DNA of 64,000 nucleotides. Source: Thiodiazotropha sp040507005. Its GTDB lineage: Bacteria > Pseudomonadota > Gammaproteobacteria > Chromatiales > Chromatiaceae. The notes below the pieces were generated by a model. The model searched no databases. It was given only the letters and a program-made list of their open reading frames with translations, and was not told the DNA's origin. A program made the translations under genes and the position numbers. How positions within the stretch are numbered: the stretch's first letter is position 1; each line of letters opens with the position of its first letter. Shown here in pieces: positions 61,749 to 64,000 of this stretch. The stretch spans positions 6,818 through 70,817 of the forward strand of contig JBEVVS010000072.1 in NCBI GenBank assembly GCA_040507005.1, given 5' to 3'.

Positions 61749-62084
61749 ATGAGCATTTCAGGAACAGAAATCCTTGAACAGCTTCAAGCATGCGTTAGCA
61801 AAGGACAGATCAGGTGCTCCAGTCATGGGTACGACGAGTTAGCCGCTGATCGACTATACTTCGACGAAGTAGTCTCCGGATTATCAGAAGCCATAGTCGT
61901 TGAAGCCTACCCTGAGTATCCAAAAGGTCCGAGCTTGTTACTACTACAGCGTGATTCCAACGGTTCTCCCATTCATGCGGTATGGGGCATACCTAAGGGC
62001 CATGACTGTCCGGCAGTAATGGTGACAGCCTATCGGCCAGACCCTGAACGCTGGAATGAAACGTTTACCAGGAGAAAGCAATGA
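61749..62084 (+). CDS. DUF4258 protein, putative toxin
   Basis: A 111-residue protein matching DUF4258: SSHGYDELAADRLYFDEVVSGLSEA, YPKGPSLLLLQRD, HAVWGIPKGHDCPAVMVTAYRPDP and a basic end. DUF4258 proteins are RelE-like in size and often encoded next to small antitoxin-like proteins. I chose ATG 61749; an ATG at 61713 would add 12 residues. Its TGA overlaps the next ATG (ATGA), a usual toxin-antitoxin arrangement with the toxin first. Confidence 0.75.
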   Translation: MSISGTEILEQLQACVSKGQIRCSSHGYDELAADRLYFDEVVSGLSEAIVVEAYPEYPKGPSLLLLQRDSNGSPIHAVWGIPKGHDCPAVMVTAYRPDPERWNETFTRRKQ

Positions 62085-62293
62085 GCAGAAAATCGACAAA
62101 GCTAATCCATGAAGGGGATTATGCCGCGGAAATCGAGATCGAATTGATCGAAGATGAAACCGGGTGGTCTCCCTATTTAGCACCAGGAGAGGCTGAAAAG
62201 CTTGATAAACTGCGTCGCGCCCTGGCATCCAAGGATCTGAAAACAGCCACATCGATGGCAAAGGTTTACAAACTGGAAACCGTAGCGGCCTAG
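62081..62293 (+). CDS. Putative antitoxin partner of the DUF4258 protein
   Basis: A 70-residue acidic protein (EGDYAAEIEIELIEDETGWSP near the start) with a short helical C-terminal half (EKLDKLRRALASKDLKTATSMAK). It resembles small proteins encoded next to DUF4258 genes. No DNA-binding domain is obvious. The four-base overlap with the upstream gene supports co-expression. Confidence 0.65.
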   Translation: MSRKSTKLIHEGDYAAEIEIELIEDETGWSPYLAPGEAEKLDKLRRALASKDLKTATSMAKVYKLETVAA

Positions 62294-62449
62294 GTACTAT
62301 TAACCCCGACAACTCGCTAAGCGCATTGCGTCAATGGTGCTAGGGTTTTCATCACGATGACCTGGATATGGACGGATCTACATTGCTTCCAGAAAAGAAG
62401 ACCCATTGGCCGGTATAGAGTGTTTAGCACAACCACTTCGCATCTGTAA

Positions 62450-62501
62450 TGTCTTGACAAAGACACATTTCCCGATCTAAAGTGTTTCTTGTTTCGAAAC
62501 A
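62450..62501 (+). promoter_or_regulatory. Promoter with two palindromic operators
   Basis: TTGACA (62454-62459) and TAAAGT (62478-62483), 18 bp apart, form a sigma-70-like promoter. The perfect inverted repeat TGTCTT-GACA-AAGACA (62450-62465) covers the -35 element, and a perfect 12-bp palindrome TGTTTCGAAACA (62490-62501) lies around the expected start site. Both precede the HTH gene and could be its own operators. Confidence 0.6.
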
Positions 62502-62515
62502 GGAATCCATATGTC

Positions 62516-63037
62516 GTGCTCAAACCCCAAGATACACTACTGGCACTCAAATACTGGTCACTAAAACAAAGCGATCTGGAAAGTAGCGTCCGCAGCATCG
62601 CAGAGGCGATAGGGATCAGTGCGGGCGAAGTCAGCAAAGGGACCAAACGTCTGCTGGCTTCTCATCTGGTCGTTGAGCGATCCGGTTCAGTATTTGTTGA
62701 GTCGGGTGGAATGCTGGAATGGCTTTGTTATGGTGTCCGCTATGCCTATCCCCTGGTGAGTGTCGGTTACGGCAGAGGGATGAGCACCTCTTGGAACTGT
62801 CCCTCACTGGTCAGTGAAGTGGTCCCCCCTACCCCACCATTGGTATGGCCAGTCCCAAGGGGTGATTCCGAAGGCGCTCAAATCAAGCCCTTTCATGATT
62901 CCATTCCATTGGCAGCAAGCCGGGATGACCGACTCTATGTCGCCTTATCACTCCTGGAAGCGATCAGGGGGGGTAAGCCCAGGGAATTGGCCATTGCCAG
63001 AGATCATCTCAATAAGTTAATCAAAGGAAAGTTATGA
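62516..63037 (+). CDS. Winged-helix regulator, putative antitoxin
   Basis: About 173 residues, starting most plausibly at GTG 62516, since AGGA lies upstream and the HTH begins at once; a TTG at 62489 is open too. Residues about 5-55 are MarR/IclR-like HTH (LESSVRSIAEAIGISAGEVSKGTKRLLASHLVVE). The middle is Trp/Pro/Tyr-rich, and the C-terminus is helical. It overlaps the nucleotidyltransferase gene by four bases (ATGA), the layout of an AbiE-like antitoxin-toxin pair. Confidence 0.65.
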   Translation: MLKPQDTLLALKYWSLKQSDLESSVRSIAEAIGISAGEVSKGTKRLLASHLVVERSGSVFVESGGMLEWLCYGVRYAYPLVSVGYGRGMSTSWNCPSLVSEVVPPTPPLVWPVPRGDSEGAQIKPFHDSIPLAASRDDRLYVALSLLEAIRGGKPRELAIARDHLNKLIKGKL

Positions 63038-63720
63038 AAAACAAGGATGTTAATTTAACTCAGTTGATCACAGTAGCCCGCGCTTTAGGTGATTTACTGC
63101 CACATGTCACTTTCGTTGGCGGTAGCACAACACTACTGCTAGTTGATGAATCCGCCCATTTCGGTGTTCGGCAAACGGATGACATCGATGTCATCGTCGA
63201 TGTTACAACCCTGGTTGAGTACCAGAAGTTCTCACAAGAACTTCGCAAATTAGGATTTCGAGAGGATAGGGATGGGCCGATTTGTCGTTGGTTGCTCGAT
63301 TCCACTATGGGACAGCTCAAGCTTGATGTGATGCCCGTTGATGAAAAGATCTTGGGTTTTTCTAATCGCTGGTACAAAGCGGCCATCAATGAAGCAGATG
63401 AATCTACTTTACCTGATGGCACCACCATTCGGGTTGTCAGTCCTGAGTATTTCATCGCCACCAAATTCGAAGCGTTTACTGGGCGTGGGAAAGGTGATTT
63501 CTTTAGTCATGATTTAGAAGACATCGTTTTCGTCATGGAAAACAGAAGTCGCCTCATTCATGAACTGATGGATAGTCCGGATATCTTGAAGCACTATTTT
63601 GCTGATAAGGCCGGGATGCTGCTCAATGATGATTTTCTAAATGTTCTTCCTGGACTGCTAAACAACCCGGATTCAGTGAAAACAGTTGAGAACAGCTTAA
63701 ATATCATGAGATCTTGGTAG
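63034..63720 (+). CDS. AbiEii-like nucleotidyltransferase, putative toxin
   Basis: A 228-residue nucleotidyltransferase-fold protein. The signature is FVGGSTTLLLV (GGS at 29-31) and the metal Asp pair TDDIDVIV (D50, D52); a third Asp is likely in LKLDVMPVD. A conserved YFIATKFEAFTGRGKGDFFSHDLEDIV segment, the Lys of which contacts NTP in relatives, is intact. Such enzymes in AbiE or MenT systems transfer nucleotides to tRNA to stop growth. Its partner is encoded upstream with overlap. Confidence 0.7.
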   Translation: MKNKDVNLTQLITVARALGDLLPHVTFVGGSTTLLLVDESAHFGVRQTDDIDVIVDVTTLVEYQKFSQELRKLGFREDRDGPICRWLLDSTMGQLKLDVMPVDEKILGFSNRWYKAAINEADESTLPDGTTIRVVSPEYFIATKFEAFTGRGKGDFFSHDLEDIVFVMENRSRLIHELMDSPDILKHYFADKAGMLLNDDFLNVLPGLLNNPDSVKTVENSLNIMRSW

Positions 63721-64000
63721 GGATAACGGTACGGCAAGCCGCACCCAACATTGCCTCGATGGTATGGCTTGACTTCCCTAGCTATTGTTTCCACCATGAC
63801 CCTGCGGCCGGCGCTCCGAGCGGTTCCACGAACTTTGTACGCAAACTCGTGGAAAACTCCGGGGCTACCCCGGGGTGGCGTTATAGCTGACATTTCATTG
63901 CCGGTACGGCTCTGCGCTTCACGCAGAGTTGTACCGGCCCGACGAGCGGGTCGGAGGTCGGTCGCACTCAATAACAACAAGGCCTTCCGCATAAGGGATG
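63721..64000. other. Structured non-coding tail
   Basis: No convincing gene. Four stems occur within 210 bp: a GGTACGGC/GCCGCACC hairpin (63728-63745, one mismatch), CCACGA...TCGTGG with an inner TTTG/CAAA pair (about 63826-63853), CCGGGG-CTA-CCCCGG (63859-63873) and a 17-bp stem at 63900-63938. It may be the edge of an integrated element, an RNA gene or a set of palindromic repeats. Confidence 0.5.
63900..63938. repeat. 17-bp stem-loop
   Basis: GCCGGTAC GG CTCTGCG, loop CTTCA, CGCAGAG TT GTACCGGC. As RNA (plus strand) all 17 positions pair, the GG/TT step as two G-U pairs. The G-U positions suggest selection as RNA on this strand. Confidence 0.7.

Noticed and set aside
63760..64000. Integron attC or insertion sequence end in the last 240 bases
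   Set aside because: Stem-loops are present but no recognisable attC core sites, integrase, transposase or terminal inverted repeats are visible within the window.
1..64000. CRISPR arrays, tRNA and rRNA genes
   Set aside because: No regularly spaced direct repeats, cloverleaf-type sequences or rRNA segments were recognised by reading; a dedicated scan was not possible.

Overview
The window reads as chromosome of a gammaproteobacterium, most like the Chromatiales/sulfur-oxidiser group (for example Sedimenticola or Candidatus Thiodiazotropha). The grounds are gene order (pilT-pilU divergent from yggS-proC-yggT-yggU; rpsF-rpsR-DUF2232-rplI-dnaB-alr-radA; coaBC-algC-argB-slmA with pyrE nearby), gammaproteobacterial markers (SlmA, DUF1820, UPF0149, TIGR04219-type barrel), a DsrE-like protein and a VPLPA-CTERM surface protein. 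The genus is a guess from content, not a database result.

Layout. 1-6.3 kb: accessory exported proteins, a DsrE-like and a V4R-like protein, DUF1820 and ankyrin proteins. 6.3-11.4 kb: type IV pilus retraction ATPases and, divergently, the PLP/proline operon. 11.5-18.3 kb: a large solitary dynamin-like GTPase, DUF4426, two unrelated TauE/SafE-type permeases, an AmpG-like transporter, pyrE, and a 32-bp perfect inverted repeat. 18.3-35.3 kb: housekeeping block (slmA, argB, long-form algC, coaBC, radA, alr, dnaB, rplI, rpsR, rpsF, rlmB, rnr) with repeated one-base TGATG or TAATG stop/start overlaps; dut is missing from its usual place between coaBC and algC. 35.4-49.2 kb: KefB/C-type antiporter, lysS, prfB with the +1 recoding site, a divergent sigma-70-like protein, a GT2-nucleosidase-SDR-trmO operon, a FimX-like protein with degenerate GGDEF and EAL sites, and an ABC exporter.

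49.2-57.8 kb holds the most unusual locus. Ten same-strand, tightly packed or overlapping genes encode a Nudix hydrolase, a PhoU-aminoglycoside-kinase fusion, a RimK-like ATP-grasp enzyme, an HprK-related kinase B, a SixA-Nudix fusion, a second histidine phosphatase, a metallophosphoesterase, an amphi-Trp protein, PncC and ThpR. The ATP-grasp, amphi-Trp and HprK-related set matches the poorly understood GAK system as I recall it, here surrounded by kinases and phosphatases. Just upstream, dgkA and a divergent PlcP/Agt-type pair (phospholipid-to-glycolipid remodelling) flank a candidate Pho box, giving the neighbourhood a possible phosphate-stress theme.

61.2-64.0 kb looks like an accessory edge: a C-terminal HsdM remnant, a REP-like hairpin, a DUF4258 pair, an HTH/nucleotidyltransferase toxin-antitoxin-like operon with two palindromes in its promoter region, and a strongly structured non-coding tail. 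No tRNA, rRNA, CRISPR array or intact insertion sequence was recognised.
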